Positions 23,228-36,044 of a stretch of 64,000 nucleotides of DNA are shown here, one piece after another. The notes under the pieces are model-generated. The model worked only from the letters and a program-made list of their open reading frames with translations, was not told where the DNA came from and searched no databases. Positions within the stretch are counted from its first letter, which is position 1. The number at the start of each line of letters is the position of its first letter. A program made the position numbers and the translations under genes. The DNA is from Mytilisepta virgata (taxonomy: Eukaryota > Mollusca > Bivalvia > Mytilida > Mytilidae). Location of the stretch: positions 33,968,001 through 34,032,000 of the forward strand of contig CM051511.1 in NCBI GenBank assembly GCA_028015205.1. The letters are read 5' to 3'.

Positions 23228-23764
23228 GATGGACATTGTCTTATTTTAACATTTATTTTTCTTTCTCTCATTTTAAGTTACAATTTGTTGGTTCTGATAT
23301 GAAGTACTTACTTCCACTGATTTTTATTGTTTGTGTATGGAATCTTGGACTTAATAAATACTATGTTAAAAATAGCATATAAACGAACCAGTTGTCTTTT
23401 TAATGTAGAAATCTCTGTTGTACGTCTTTACTTCAACTGCTCGGAGAAATTTTATGCTTCAAAGTTTTTTTCTCTCTATTTTTGTAATGTAAGCCATTAT
23501 ATAACCAATAAAGAAATACATTTTCGTTGTTCACCTACTTTAATTTTTTAATGCTTACAATGTAAGAGCCAATACATAAATAAAAGAAAACACGGTTAAA
23601 AGTTTGCTGACATTTGTGTCATTTTTACCTAATGAAAAACGTGTAATTTTTCTATTTGTCATAATCCGTTTCTTTTGTGTTTGTCGCTCCACGTTTACTT
23701 AACCTTTAGTACAAGCATTTTGTTAAATGATAGGCAACGATAATAATTATGCAACAAGAAGTTT

Positions 23765-24025
23765 GTTTGTTTGTTTGTTTAATTGGGGTTTTAGGCCGTT
23801 TTCAGCACATTTGGCTATTTTGCGCCGGCCAGTTTTTATTGGTGGAGGAAGCCGGAGCCACCGACCTTCGGTAGGAAAATTGGCAATCCTTGTCAATTTA
23901 TATCGGAGTCGAACACATCCCACCACAGATGAGATTCGAACTCACAACCCCAGTGTTGACAGGGTAGGGATCATTAGTAGTCATGACGAACTAACTTGAC
24001 CACTCGGCCACCGAGGCCCCTGAAC
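23765..24025 (-). mobile_element. tRNA-derived SINE, second full copy
   Basis: Reverse-complement copy of the SINE at 8677-8940: the (GTTT)n tail lies on the left and the tRNA-like head on the right (GATTCGAACTCACAACC as B box, GACCACTCGGCCACCGAGGC as head). Flanks AACAAGAAGTTT and AACAAGTAGTTT form a 12-bp target duplication with one mismatch. The corresponding place in the duplicated segment at 25.9 kb has no SINE. Confidence 0.8.
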
Positions 24026-24056
24026 AACAAGTAGTTTAATGTATATAATATAATTC

Positions 24057-24362
24057 TTTGATACCAATTTTGATGCACAAGATGCGTCAATTTCGTCGAT
24101 TTACGACCTATCAGTTTTGCTCAAGGCCTAAAATGTTGAAAACCAAAACAACAATCCATAAAGTTGAAGACCAAATTCAAAATACCAATATGACCAAAAT
24201 GGGTAAATCCAAACCTATGCAGTGGTAGGATACACCTTAGTTTTCACAAATTTTGTAACAGTAAATTTTAAGTATCATTTTCCGTCTTGTATCGAAATAC
24301 TAGCGATTGAGCTGAGGATACCCTCAGGGACTTGGAGTCCACCAGCAGTGCCATCGACTAAC
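24057..24362 (+). repeat. Dispersed repeat B (GATACCGACTTTGATGC type)
   Basis: TTGATACCAATTTTGATGCA, AAAATGGGTAAATCCAAACC, TCGAAATACTAGCGATTGAG and CCACCAGCAGTGCCATCGAC. Related pieces lie at 37535-37790 and 38098-38310, and a short one near 5565-5625. Noncoding in all copies. Confidence 0.6.
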
Positions 24363-25099
24363 TGACATATATGTTCATGGCATCCTGTCACTTGATATTG
24401 TATGCTTGCTTTGACCTTAGCAGTTCTATTGCATACATACATGTTATAATGATCATGATATTTCAGTGGTCCGCTTTTGAAAGTTTTTCAGACGTCACAA
24501 TGTGCTTTTAGTTGTGTCGTCTGTTGTTGAACAGCTTTTAAATTTAGGGTATTCACAACTTTTTAGAATATCCATTGATTGGAAATTGAATTTACTGGAT
24601 ACGCGTTAGCGGAGCCAGTAAACGGGTATTTGCAATAAAATGTATCACAAAAAAACGAAATGCACAATCAAATCAAAAATAGTGCCGGCTAATATTAAAA
24701 TACAAGAGTGTAAGTTGGACATGACTCGGACAGTCTCGACGCAGACTCATTTCCGGCAATTTTTATGGACTTTGTTTGGTAATTTCTGGTTTTTTCAAAT
24801 TAATTTAGAAAAAATGATATATCATTAATCACCTCGAAAGTTGAATACAAAACTTTATGACTAACAGAATAACTTTGACTTTCCAATTTTCAACTTCCCA
24901 TTTTGAGCGGTAACATTCCAGAAGCGCGGCGTATGGAGTATATGTTTCACAAGTCATACATTATTCCAGAGCTTTTGACATATACATTGACTCACTGGAC
25001 AGAGCCCGGCTCCTGACAAGAAAGTTGCTCCTAAGTTGGAGTCATCCCTACTAAAGTTTTATGGTCGTCATCATGGCTTGGTTGACAGGTATGAAAAAC

Positions 25100-25385
25100 C
25101 CGTTTCCTAAATTAAAATGGACCTGTTCCGTTGATTTTATCCCTTCCTCATACCAGATTTTACATGGGCAGCATGGCGGGTGCAGGAAGAAGAGACTGCT
25201 CACTCTTCCGGAGCACTTGAGTCTATCCCCGGTTTTTTGGCGGGGTCCATGTTGTTCATATGTTTTTAGTTTTTAATTGTAGTGCATGTATTGTTGGTCT
25301 TGTCTTTGGTGTTCTCCGGAGTTTGTCAGTTGTTTCGATTTTTCCCTCCTTCGAATACTAGTATCCCTTTGGTATTTCTTGACTT
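25100..25385 (+). repeat. Dispersed repeat A (copy 2)
   Basis: Same landmarks in the same order as 4443-4740: ATGGACCTGTTCCRTTGAT, CTCTTCCGGAGCACYTGAGT, GGGGTCCATGTTGTTCATAT and CCCTTTGGTATTTCTTGACT. Confidence 0.75.
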
Positions 25386-25519
25386 TACATAAATCAGAAG
25401 TTTAAATACTTAGTTGTTAGAAAAAAATATTCACAGACATAAATGCATTCTTGAGCTGTGCACAAAACTTTTCGTTGGCGATAAAACACATGTATACAGA
25501 TGTAATTAAGCAAAAAATT

Positions 25520-26225
25520 AGTGACGATTTGCACGTTTCAGGAGAATGACGTTAGATTTAACAATTTGAAGACTTCACCCTTATGGCTGCGTTTGCATTC
25601 ATAATGCTCTGCAAAAGTTTGTGTTTTACGTTCTAATATTTATCTGCCTTCATACGAAAGACTATCCATTACTCGAAGAAATTTTATGCTTCAAATTTTT
25701 TTTCGATATTTCTAAGGTAAGCCATTATATTATCAACACAAAATGTACCTACTTTAATTTTTCAATGCTTACGAGGCAAAACATCATACATCAAAGAAAC
25801 AAACATGGTTAAAACTTTGTTGACAATTGTGTCATTCTATTTTTCATTGTCAATTTGTTTTCTTTTTGTCGCGCCACGTTTAATTTACCTTTAATACAAG
25901 GATAATATGATATATTTGTTACAAACACAATTACGTTTATGCAACAACTAGTTGTTTTACATATGTACAATTTATATTACTGATATAGGCCGACTAATTT
26001 TTTTGTTAATCGTCTTGCATATGTTCATGACATCCCGTCACGTGACATTTTAGTTTGTTTGGACGTGCCTTGGCCATGTTAGTATTTCTATCTCATGAGT
26101 ACAATTTTTTTTTTAAAAATTGATGATTTCTGAATGAAAAGATCAATTTCATGCTTTTGAAACAGTTTTCCAGATGATTTTAAATTTACGGTATTCACAG
26201 CTTTTTAGAATATCAATAACGCATA
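25520..26225 (+). repeat. Segmental duplication, copy 2 (empty-site copy)
   Basis: Colinear with 23290-24590 but without the SINE and without repeat B. This shows those two insertions came after the duplication or were lost here. Confidence 0.6.
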
Positions 26226-26229
26226 ATTC

Positions 26230-26935
26230 TAGGTAAATAAAAATGAGACCCATCAGTCAGTTATTTCCCTTTATCGTTGTGGACCAAATGGAGACAATTT
26301 CAGTTATCTCCCTTTGTTAACTTGGTATGAGAGATAACTGAACAATGTTTCCTATAATTCCCTAGAAACGCGGGAAAAAATAGATTTAAATGGTAATCAA
26401 AGTTATATTTCAGTTATATCTATATTACTAAATAAAGACACTCGAATTTGTGTGTCTCTTGTTCTTTCTGTGAACATGCTTTTACAAATGTTTTATAATA
26501 TAATTGATCAAAGCAGAGTGTAATTTGTCATCACCGAGTTTGTGAAGATCTGTTTTGGGGTATTTCGGGAGAAAAATTGAAAATAACCTGTTCGGATACA
26601 CCGTCCTTCCCTTTTCCCGACTCTGAAATTTCTTTCCTGTCGTCATTTCCGGCTGTCAATCATTTAAACGGGTACATGTCAAAACACTATATATTGTGGT
26701 TCAGTTGCTTTGCACTCCAATTTGCATTTGAATAAACCATTATATTATAATTATTGATTTTTTTCTCCTATTTATCTAAGTAAACTTCTCCGGTCCATAT
26801 AATTGTATATGGACGGGAGCTTCGGGCCAATATACGATTTTTTACCGGAATCGCTAAGGAACGAGTTTGTTTTGTGTTTTAATTTTATTGTAAACAATCG
26901 TCTGGGGGGGGGGGGGGGGGTAGACTGGTACCCGT
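26230..26935. other. Noncoding; partial repeat shared with 28905-29080
   Basis: 26440-26590 (TTTTATAATATAATTGATCA, TTTGTCATCACCGAGTTT, GAAGATCTGTTTTGGGGTAT) resembles 28905-29010. A G-run lies at about 26905-26921. No exon found. Confidence 0.45.
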
Positions 26936-26944
26936 CCGTTATTT

Positions 26945-27400
26945 TACAAGATTGACAATAGATAGATATAAAAATATTCAGAGAGATCTTAGATTATGTA
27001 CTAATTGTAGAGAGTTGGAAGACGAAGATAACTTTTTCTTCCATTGTAATGCCAATAAAAAATTTAGAACAGTCTTATTTCAACAATTAAACATCCCCCA
27101 AAACTTAGATATAAACAACTTAAATTTATATATTAAATCTATTTTAAAACCAAAACTTGAATTTCTACCATTCATTTGTGACTGTTTATAAAGCAGTCAT
27201 TGGCATTGCGAAAATAGGGTCCACCTCGTTAAAGTAGAATTCAACAGTGTTTAAAATCTACTGTGCATAAAATTGTTTTATGTTGTCTATAGAACCATGT
27301 TGTCGTGTTTAATCTGTACATGTATTGCATTGTGTTTGTTAAATTGTGTGTTTTGCTTCGACCCGTATGGGTGCATTTTGCAAATAAATAAATAAATATA
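26945..27400 (+). pseudogene. 5'-truncated LINE (non-LTR retrotransposon) 3' end
   Basis: An open stretch of about 79 codons ends in a stop at 27189-27191. It has the CxxC...HC motif that follows reverse transcriptase in many LINEs (residues CTNC, then about twelve residues, then FFFHC). The 3' UTR contains GACCCGTATGGGTGCATTTT and ends in an (AATA)n-like tail at about 27385-27400. The RT core and any endonuclease are missing, so this is a dead remnant. A related piece is at 50635-51030. Confidence 0.65.
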
Positions 27401-27404
27401 ATCA

Positions 27405-29115
27405 ATGATTTTCCTATTAATTTCCTTCATGGGTTCTTCACGCTTCAAACATGGTATTTATAAATATAATGGTTGCTCTCTTTGAACTATTGACAGTACT
27501 GTCTCACACTTTATAAAAATTAAAAACAATTGCGTGTATGATAACCGTTTTACCATATCCAGTTGGCAAAACTGAAAGAAAATCATTTTCTTTACTGGAA
27601 AGTATAGATTCTGTTTGTTTTTGTTTGAGTTTTGAATATATGACTATTCATTCTGTGGAGAACATCGTTGACGTCTGAACAAGACGCCATTCTCTACTGA
27701 TACTTTGTGTTTATCGTAGTAACCAACAGGAACCAGTCCATCACAAGGTCAAGGTTGCTATCAGCTGATGCCGACCGTTATATTTGTATACGACGGATCT
27801 CATACTGAATATTACGGCGGGGACCAACCTAGGGGGAGGGGGGGGGGCAAAACCGGGGCGCTCCAGGACAGTTGAACAACTACAAAGAATAATTGATTCT
27901 GTAAATACGATTTAACAAGGAGAAACTACAGTGTATATGATTTTTTTCCATTTCTTTTTCTTGTGTTTAGAATGGCATTCCTTTCGATTGGTTTGTGATT
28001 TTGTGCAGATACTTAAGTGAATGGTCTGGGAGAGGGGGTATTATATTTCTACTGTGGGTAATTTTTTCCAAATCTGCTACTGTTCAAAGGGGTAAAATAA
28101 ACTTTGAAGTATTTGTTGTGTACATAAGTGTTACTGATTGTAAGCATGACATCCACTATTTAGATTTTCCCGATTAACATCACAAATAGGAGGTATGTTT
28201 GGGCGGGAAGGGGAAGAGGCAGCGTGAAAGTGTTCATAGGTAGATATTTTGGGGGTTCAGAATTTTTCCTAGGCCTTTGAAAAAACTTATTTAGACTGAT
28301 TTTTGGGTTGTATCTGAAAAAAACTTTTTGGAAAGGGTACGGGGAAAGATAATGAGCCTATATACAGATGTTTAAGGCGATTACCCCCCTCATGGACTAA
28401 TGCAGTACAGCAATCTACATATGATTTAAAGGTATAAATATTTATAAGAAATAGTTCACAACACTTTTGGCCAAAAACATTATATGGACCCCAGCTTCGC
28501 TTCGCTCCATGTCCTGTTTTGGGGCACCCTGCCGGTCTACATATTGCCACATGGCCCTCAGTGTAATGAACTATGTCTTAACTAGTTTAAAATATTTAGA
28601 CCTGTTCTATATGAGTTCTCTCAAACTTATATTTCCTTTTGTTCATCAAATACAAGTCATTTCGGCACCTGGTTAAATCGGTACCAGTCAAATCGGCGCC
28701 AATCTAAATTAGGGAGCCACCATTTGATTTTTTTTTTTTGGGGGGGGGGGGGGGGGGGCTAGTGCCAAATTTGAAATAAAAAGGCAGGACCAGGATTTTG
28801 GCAAAATAAAAAAAGACAGGAGCACTTTAGGACCCGTGCCAATCAGGAAATTTTTGGGTTTAATTGAAAATAAAATTTAGGCCGCAAAAGTGTCGCTTCT
28901 TATTCTTTCGGGTAAAATATATGAATATGTTTTTATAACATAAATGATCAACGCACAGTGTGGTTTGTCATTACTGAGTTTTGAAGATCTTTTTGGGGTA
29001 TTTTTATGTGCAAAAAATGGCTGTATGTTAGGTTAGATAAACACACGGTTGAATAGGTTATCAAAAATAGATACTATAAATTCGTGCCCGCGGGTTTGCG
29101 GGTGTAATCTAGTAT
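27405..29115. other. Noncoding; simple repeats and repeat fragments
   Basis: G-runs at 27835-27847 and 28739-28758, the repeat shared with 26440-26590, and a degenerate CCCGCGGGTTTGCGGGTGTA motif at about 29088. The short ORFs lack support. Confidence 0.4.
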
Positions 29116-29119
29116 ATAT

Positions 29120-29245
29120 ACAATTATAGCATGTTGATGAGGTCGATATATGATTTTATTGCACAAACTAAGCACAATATCGACCGAGGACGAAGTCGGA
29201 GGTTGACATTGTTATTCTTGTTCAGTGCAATAAAATCATGTATTA
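29120..29245. repeat. Foldback palindrome
   Basis: GATATATGATTTTATTGCAC on the left is mirrored by GTGCAATAAAATCATGTATT on the right. The core contains CGACCGAGGACGAAGTCGGAG, which is itself partly palindromic. Confidence 0.65.
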
Positions 29246-29249
29246 ACCG

Positions 29250-32200
29250 AAAACAACAAATCCTCAGTCCGTAAAAATTGTATTTATAGCATTCTACACA
29301 TGTTTTTTTCTACTTTGTCACGATTCATGTGGTAATCCAATAGAAAAAAACCTGATTTATATAGAAAAATAATAATAATTTACCGCGTTTCGCAAAGTAT
29401 AGCGGTAAATTGTTGTATTCATGTTACGATTGTGAACGATGTTTTACGAAGTTTGTCATGTGATTTATGAGCGAGAAAATTAAGAATTTTCATTATTCTA
29501 GTCTTCATCTACCTGTTCAGTTGTGATCAAAGTTCTTTTTGTATAAATTTTTTTTCAACTTATAATCAGTATTATTTTTTAATTTAGATAATTTTATTTT
29601 GATAATTCAAAATATGATGCTGATATTTTGGTATTTTGACAGTATGACGTTAATTTTTTACACGTCCGAGTAATCTTCCTGAGATGGCTTGATGCATTTT
29701 CGGTTGTATTTTTCAAATTGAGGACTCGTGACACAGGTTTCCCGAGTTTTCACTTTAAAATAAGTGTTTTATCTCTGGTTGTTCCTGGCTGGCGTAGTCG
29801 TCTGCGAGGGAGTTTTCATACTGATTTTTATTGTGTTTCATCAGAGACATTAAATAGTAATGTATTTATAACACTTCTCTAGATACAAGTATACAAGTCA
29901 TTGTTGGTTACATAGATTATGCTGTTTCATTATGTTATTTATACATTCTGGTACATGTATATACATTTTTTGTGTAATAATATCCGGTGTCCTTAAGGCT
30001 TGTTGGGCTATCGGCAATCTAAGATTGTCTTATCTTTTATTTAGAATGTAACTAGTTTAGTGAATAATAAAGGTTAACATTAATCAGTAAAGAGCGCATG
30101 GTGTATACATTTTTCGTAAATTTTGATTGGGATTAAATTGGGCTGGAAATAACTGTATCGTATAATTTAATATTTGACGGAATCTGTTGTAGATTTGATG
30201 CGTTATCAATAACTCGATATTTTTGTTTAGCAACAAAAAGTAATATTAGAACAATTTCTGATACATTACAAATGAGAACGCGTTTACGAAGTGGACTGAA
30301 GTTTGCAAAGAATATTAGGGCAAAATATACACACAGAGGTTGATTGTTTATTTTTTATTTATCTGACGGTATTCCGTTCTCTCTCGCCCTACTCCCATCA
30401 TGTTTAACTTCCCCGTCTTACAATACGTACCCATTATTTTTTGGCAGTTTATAGTGTATTCTACATTAATTGTGATCTGAACACAATCCACAAATATGAG
30501 ATTTTAGTTTTATGTGTCATTGTTATCTGTGCTAGTTAAAAGGGCAACAAAACGGATATGACCTTTAAAAAATGCAAATTTTATTTTAAAATTGATAAAA
30601 CATGTTCAACTTGCCAATAGTTAAACATGTGATTTAGTATTTGAAATGAAAACAGATATTAAGTGAATGTACATAAAGATGAAAATTGTTTTGTTTTTGG
30701 GAATCATTTTGGGGTGGGGAGAGTTTGGAGGGTGTGTGCGAAGTGTTTTTCGTTGGTTTGTTATTGGGAATAAACACTGATCCTTCACAAAAATGATAGA
30801 GTTTATGGAGAAAGCAGGTTTAATAGATAAGTACAAAAAGTCTGTCTCAACTTCAAGATTTCTGAATTTATGAAGTAAAGTAGTCCCTTCTCTCTCTCAT
30901 CTATTTGATATTTATTTTGAAAACCTTTATTCAAACTGTGATTGTTTGGAATTTTGCTGAAATTATGTCTTTTTATGGAATATTGGATTATTACAGTCAA
31001 TAACCAAAACAACTTGAGAAATTGCGTTTACTTTGAGAATTATTGATATACAACTTCGACTCTCCCCTTTTAATAATGCCATTCGTAAGCAATAATACAA
31101 ATGTCTCAAACTAGATCAATGGTCATGTGACTTTTTTGTCAGTGTGTAAGATTCCAGTGTGGCTTTAAAATGAAGAATAGTTATAAAAGAGTTGTGCCTT
31201 GAAACATGTCCGGCATTATATAGACACAGTATTAGTTGGATCTGATTTATAAAATATCGTCAAAAGAATACCGAAGCGACAAAACAGTAGGAAAAGTCCC
31301 CAAATTTGAAGTCCAAGGAAAAGACAATCAGGAGAACGGTAGACACCAAACAAACGCCACAGGGATCTTATAAAAGACGTTAAAAATTTATGGGGTAAGT
31401 GTTACAGGTACTGAATTTTTTAGGACACACTCGCTAGCCCAAGGTTCAGTTTCAGTATTGGAAATTTGCTTTAGTACTAGCCAAAACCTTGCAGGGTACG
31501 GGTACTTATCTATGGAGTACATGTAATTGATCAATAGCATTATGCTTGCTGTCGAGATGATATTAGCCGTCCACTATTGGATTCTTTAATAGTAAGTCCT
31601 AGGCACGATATAAAAATTCATTGGCCCATCGGTTTTAACTATCGGGAAATATGATAGCCCGCTGATAAAAAAAGGAATAGTCCAAGGCGTAGCGCTAGTG
31701 ATATTTTCGAGTCATGTGTTACCTTGAGTTGGCATACTCTCTTGCAACAGATAAAAGTAGAATAATCATGGATTGTTATCAAACAAGTAGAACCCTAAAC
31801 TATATTACACGAACTGAACAATATTTGTGATTTATAGCATTTATTTATACTTACTGTCAGAATCATATGCTTAAAAAGTAAGATTATGGAATTTATATTA
31901 AGTTTCACTGTAATAAAACTTCTTGACACTTTATTTGTTTATTTGTCTAAGCGTATGTATGCATATTATGTAATTTTTCAACGCATTAGAAGGAAACTTA
32001 AAAGGAGTCATTTCATTTTTCATCCGGTGAGTGTACATGCACAATTAATCTAAAATAAATTTATCTGTAAGGTAGGTATAATAGACAATGAGGCTGTATC
32101 TTTATGTACAAGTCACAAAATCTAATTACGTTTTGCTGTAGGATTAGTTTTCTAATTATATCAGAAGATAAGGTTATTGATGAAACAAAAGTCTGACACA

Positions 32201-32960
32201 AATTATTTTTAAAATGTTTAAGCGAAGTTATTTGTAAACAAGAACATGTAATGCCCCTAATCATTAACCTATATATTTATGCTCTTATGTAATATGTCAC
32301 CATAAGAGTTTTCTTTTTAAATATGACAATAAGAAGCATATTTTTCTAATATTCATTTAGAATATTTTTATAATTAAACACAAAATGTAACTTCTAAGTT
32401 TTACAACTGACGAAAAGCTATAAGAAACTGTCAATAATGTGTAAAATTATAGTAAAGATTAAATTCCAAATCGGGTCTCCCTGAAGTATCCCCAATTATA
32501 AAATTAATAAAATTATTTTCATTTTTCTTCATTAAGCATAAACATAAAAAAGATTTATGCAACAAATGTATACATCACGAACGCTGTTCAAAGGTGACTG
32601 TCTGCCACTTAATTTTTACATCATTCAAACAAAACGCCGTTATTATTTAACGTTAAATGTATCAAAATTACCAGAGGCAAATACTTATTAACGATGAAAT
32701 ATACACGTTGTCACTTAAACTAACATAATTTGTTAGGACAGTAGTGGTTCTCCGTCTGGGTATATCAATCTCTGAAGTTTAGATGCTATTTTTACTTCAA
32801 TTCATGTCTAATTTTGTAATTTTGTACACCTTCAACTGACATTTAACACTATAATAAATATAGAGAAAATTTCATATAAAATATGATTTTTTCTTGTTTA
32901 TCTTTCAATTTCTTCAGAAGAAGTAAGGTGTTAATACTCAACAACACGATCATTTCGGGA
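29250..32960. other. No gene seen
   Basis: About 3.7 kb of AT-rich sequence. The 31250-31390 stretch (AAAGTCCCCAAATTTGAAGT, CGCCACAGGGATCTTAT) looks like a decayed dispersed repeat. The part just before 32974 should contain the promoter of the secreted-peptide gene. Confidence 0.4.
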
Positions 32961-32973
32961 CGGTTTATAGAAT

Positions 32974-35075
32974 ATGGGTTTTAATGTTCATATCATAAGT
33001 ACAGTATTAATATTTGGATTAGTTTTTCAATATTATCAAGGTAAAAATAAAACACTTTAAGATTTTATAAAGCTTTAATTAATTTTTTAATTAGACATAA
33101 TTACAATTGGGATTATGAAATATATGTATCATATCGTAACTAAACAAATAAATACTCGAAGGGTATTTTTTTATAATGCAATTTGTGAACGAATAGGTTT
33201 TTTTTTTCATTCAAAGCGATCTTATAACATCAAAGTCTTGCAAAAATATCTTAAGGAATAACACGTGTTTCATTCGCCGACAGTAATTTTCATTAATAGA
33301 AAATAAAATCTAACCTCAACACGAGAATTAATTTTAAATTAAACAAAAATTGTTTTTTACCTGATTGTTGTTTGCAAATTTCTTTTTAATTTAAAGCGTA
33401 CATTCCATGTAGCATTCTTCGGTAAATGAATTTCAGTGACCCATAAATGACCCTTACAATGCGCATACTTTCTTGAATACAATATTTTCTGTTTACCTTT
33501 GAATGAAGAAAAGACATATTTTTGGAACATGCATTTGCATTTTTTCATAAGTATAACTAACCTTAGTCAGTTATCTCCTTTTACAAATTACCCAGGGGAG
33601 ACAACTGATTGTATTCCTTTTAATTTGTTTAAGGATTGAAGGGAATTATTTCATTATTTCCCCTAGGCAACTTGGTTAAGGGAGGTAACAAAGTAATGTT
33701 CCGCACAGTGGTTCACTTTCGCCCCTTTTCAACTACCCTGCATTCTTATATGACCCGCTTCAAACGCTTTCGGTCTACATCCGTGGTAAAAAAACATGGA
33801 TATTTTGGTTCCAACGTCACACACACCAGACCGCCTTGGGAACGTGCGTTATGTCTGAATACCTATATTGCGGCGTTTCAAAATGTCGTAGAAACTGTCC
33901 TATTAGAATGTTAAAATTCATGTTGGTTTTAAAATATCCTGATTTTACCACGGGTGGGCCCTTTATGCCGATATTTTACCATTCGCTTTCGCTTGGCCTA
34001 CCCGTGGTAAAATTAGGATATTTTGAGCCACCCTGAATTATTTCTCAATTGTATCCCTGCTCCCAGCCTTCTCCATTGCGTATATGCAACACCTAGCGTA
34101 AAATGTGGATCTCCAATACACCTACTGTTGCATTAGCAACTGTACGTCTTACTTTTCTAGTCCAAAAGACGTAAAGTCATAAATTCGAAAATTTATTTTC
34201 CAACAAAATTTAATTATATTGAACTGTATTTTGGAAGTGATTGATTGATTGTTTGCATAACGTCCATTCTCCAAATACGTTACCCACTATGGTCCGCGGT
34301 CAGGCTTTCCGTATTATGACCTGACAACCTTCCAAGGAGAGGGTTTCCCCTATCTGCCTCCTGGAACAAGAGATGAAGTTCTATGGGTTGAGCTCCCGTG
34401 ATCTTTCACAAGTGCCTAATATTTGGGAAGTGCAAAAAATCGATTTGACGTAATAGGATGATGATATACATTGTTGTTGTACCCATGAACAACCATCCAA
34501 ACCCGAGGGACAAACATTCCAATCAGATACCGTCAATAGTTATTTTTTCTTTAAAACACGCTAGGGTCATGGGACAGCATTTTTGAAAATGAAATTTAAT
34601 CACCGTTTAAATATCTTCCCCAAAATACGCTTGTATTAACTAAAAATACATTTTAACCTGCATCCTTTTGGCATAAAATTTACCAACAACAAGAAACCAT
34701 ATATCGGATACATTAAATTTTAATCATATATATTTTTATGGACAATATCAAGAGAACACATATTCCACTCCAAACTTTTATAAAGGTATTTTATCAATTT
34801 TCCGACAAATTTCGATTTTATTGTGTAACATACGAGTACTTTATCATTTTTTTTCTATATTTTCTATTACAGCTGATGCATTTATAAACTCTAATACCGG
34901 ACTTGGGCGTAACAGAAATCCATTATGTAAAATTATCCCCCGCATCGTGTGTAGATGTATGGCAGAGTGTGACGATATGATTGCAGTTGCGACTTGTCGT
35001 AAAGGAATGATGTTTAGGCAAACACTAGGATTTCGCTGTTGTCCGCTATATATATTGATGATATGTGGCATGTAA
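32974..35075 (+). CDS. Secreted cysteine-rich peptide precursor, two exons, 89 residues
   Basis: Exon 1 (32974-33040) encodes M-G-F-N-V-H followed by a hydrophobic run (about residues 6-19) and ends CAAG|GTAAAA in phase 1. Exon 2 (34873-35075) follows TTCTATTACAG and ends in TAA. The joined frame gives a signal peptide of about 22 residues and a mature chain of about 66. The mature part has eight cysteines: C-x7-C-x-C-x3-C-x8-C-x13-C-C-x7-C. Basic residues lie before the first cysteine (GLGRNRN) and between Cys5 and Cys6. Such small secreted, disulphide-rich peptides in molluscs are often antimicrobial or otherwise defence-related, but the spacing does not match the mytilin, myticin, defensin or macin patterns that I know, so no family is given. 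AATAAA follows at 35437-35442. Confidence 0.65.
33924..34026. repeat. Foldback palindrome in the secreted-peptide intron
   Basis: AAAATATCCTGATTTTACCA / CGGGTGGGCC is mirrored by GGCCTACCCGTGGTAAAATT / AGGATATTTT. A degenerate second arm-like piece (CCGTGGTAAAAAAACATGGA) lies upstream at about 33780. Confidence 0.7.
34230..34420 (-). repeat. Possible SINE-like 3' end with (TGAT)n tail
   Basis: GTGATTGATTGATTG followed by CATAACGTCCATTCTCC resembles in reverse complement the GCCACTGGACGTTAAACAAT + (CATC)n seen at 1-40. Weak resemblance; the element boundaries are unclear. Confidence 0.3.
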
Positions 35076-35436
35076 ATTTAACGGAACCTTTCCGTGAACT
35101 AACTGACTTCACTGCGCATCTTCTGGAATTCCAGCCACACGTTTTGGCGTTTTTGACTACATTATTTGTTGAATTTTTATTGCTTCTGTTTAAGTATAAA
35201 TATTTACTATACATATTAATGACTGAGGAATCTTATTTTTTCTCTCAGAAACTTTCTATAGAAAGAGGAATCAATGTGACATTCGGTATTTTACATTATT
35301 CCATGAGTGATATCAACTTTCTCCTTTCGCTTTAGTGCAGGAAGATAGCACAATATAAGAATTTACACGTGTGGACATACATGACTAGTGTTGTTGTCAT
35401 GTGAGAATTTCATTTTAGATTTGTTGCCTTTCTATT

Positions 35437-35442
35437 AATAAA
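35437..35442 (+). terminator. Polyadenylation signal of the secreted-peptide gene
   Basis: AATAAA about 360 nt after the stop codon. It is the first match I noticed downstream. Confidence 0.4.
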
Positions 35443-35499
35443 TCGTGCATGGTCTTATGTTTTATTTTCTTATGAGTTCAGTTATTATCACCCATGCGG

Positions 35500-35740
35500 A
35501 GCAATGCCAATGGATAAACAACAAAATGGATAACAGGAAAGGTCAACAATAACATACCAATCAATCAAAGCAACCCAACTGACAAAACGCCGTACAAAAA
35601 TAACATTAAACAGTACAAAACAAACATGAACACACCAGAGAGTCAGGATAGTCTGACTTGGTACAGACACCGAATAGTGGTGGGGTTAACCCGTTTAATG
35701 GGTACCAAATTCTCCCCTTATTTATCCTGACAATCTGGTG
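35500..35740 (-). repeat. Single copy of the ~260-bp dispersed repeat
   Basis: Minus-strand copy with GTGTCTGTACCAAGTCAGAC, TATCCTGACTCTCTGGTGTG and GATTGGTATGTTATTGTTGA, close to the copy at 1095-1345. Confidence 0.75.
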
Positions 35741-36044
35741 TACAAAACACACTATAAAATCCAAAACAGTACGATTACCAAGAAGGTGACCGCTTGCTAG
35801 AACTGAAAATTAGAGTGTATGGTATATAATTTAGATAGCAGGGTCAGAATATGCTCGTTTTAACAGTAAAACTAGTTAAGGCTCTCATAGCTGCATGTCG
35901 GATACTGTCACTCTACTAAAAGAAACATTTGTCATCAGGTCGCTATTCTAACTTATGACTGACACCTCTTATTTAGAGCTTGTCTTATGTTTGGAACTCT
36001 TGCTCCCTGTTGAAAATGATATGTAAATCGTCTGGGGGTACTAC

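Larger units (their letters stand above)
23290..24590 (+). repeat. Segmental duplication, copy 1 (with SINE and repeat insertion)
   Basis: Shares ordered blocks with 25520-26225: GAAATTTTATGCTTCAAA, GTAAGCCATTATAT, CACCTACTTTAATTTTTTAA-like, GCCACGTTTAMTTWACCTTTA, ATGTTCATGRCATCC and GGTATTCACARCTTTTTAGA. Between the blocks this copy has gained the minus-strand SINE (23765-24025) and dispersed repeat B (24057-24362). No gene is evident in either copy. Confidence 0.65.

Noticed and set aside
33636..34036. Plus-strand ORFs of 92 and 66 codons
   Set aside because: They overlap a foldback palindrome inside the secreted-peptide intron and show no domain or splice support.
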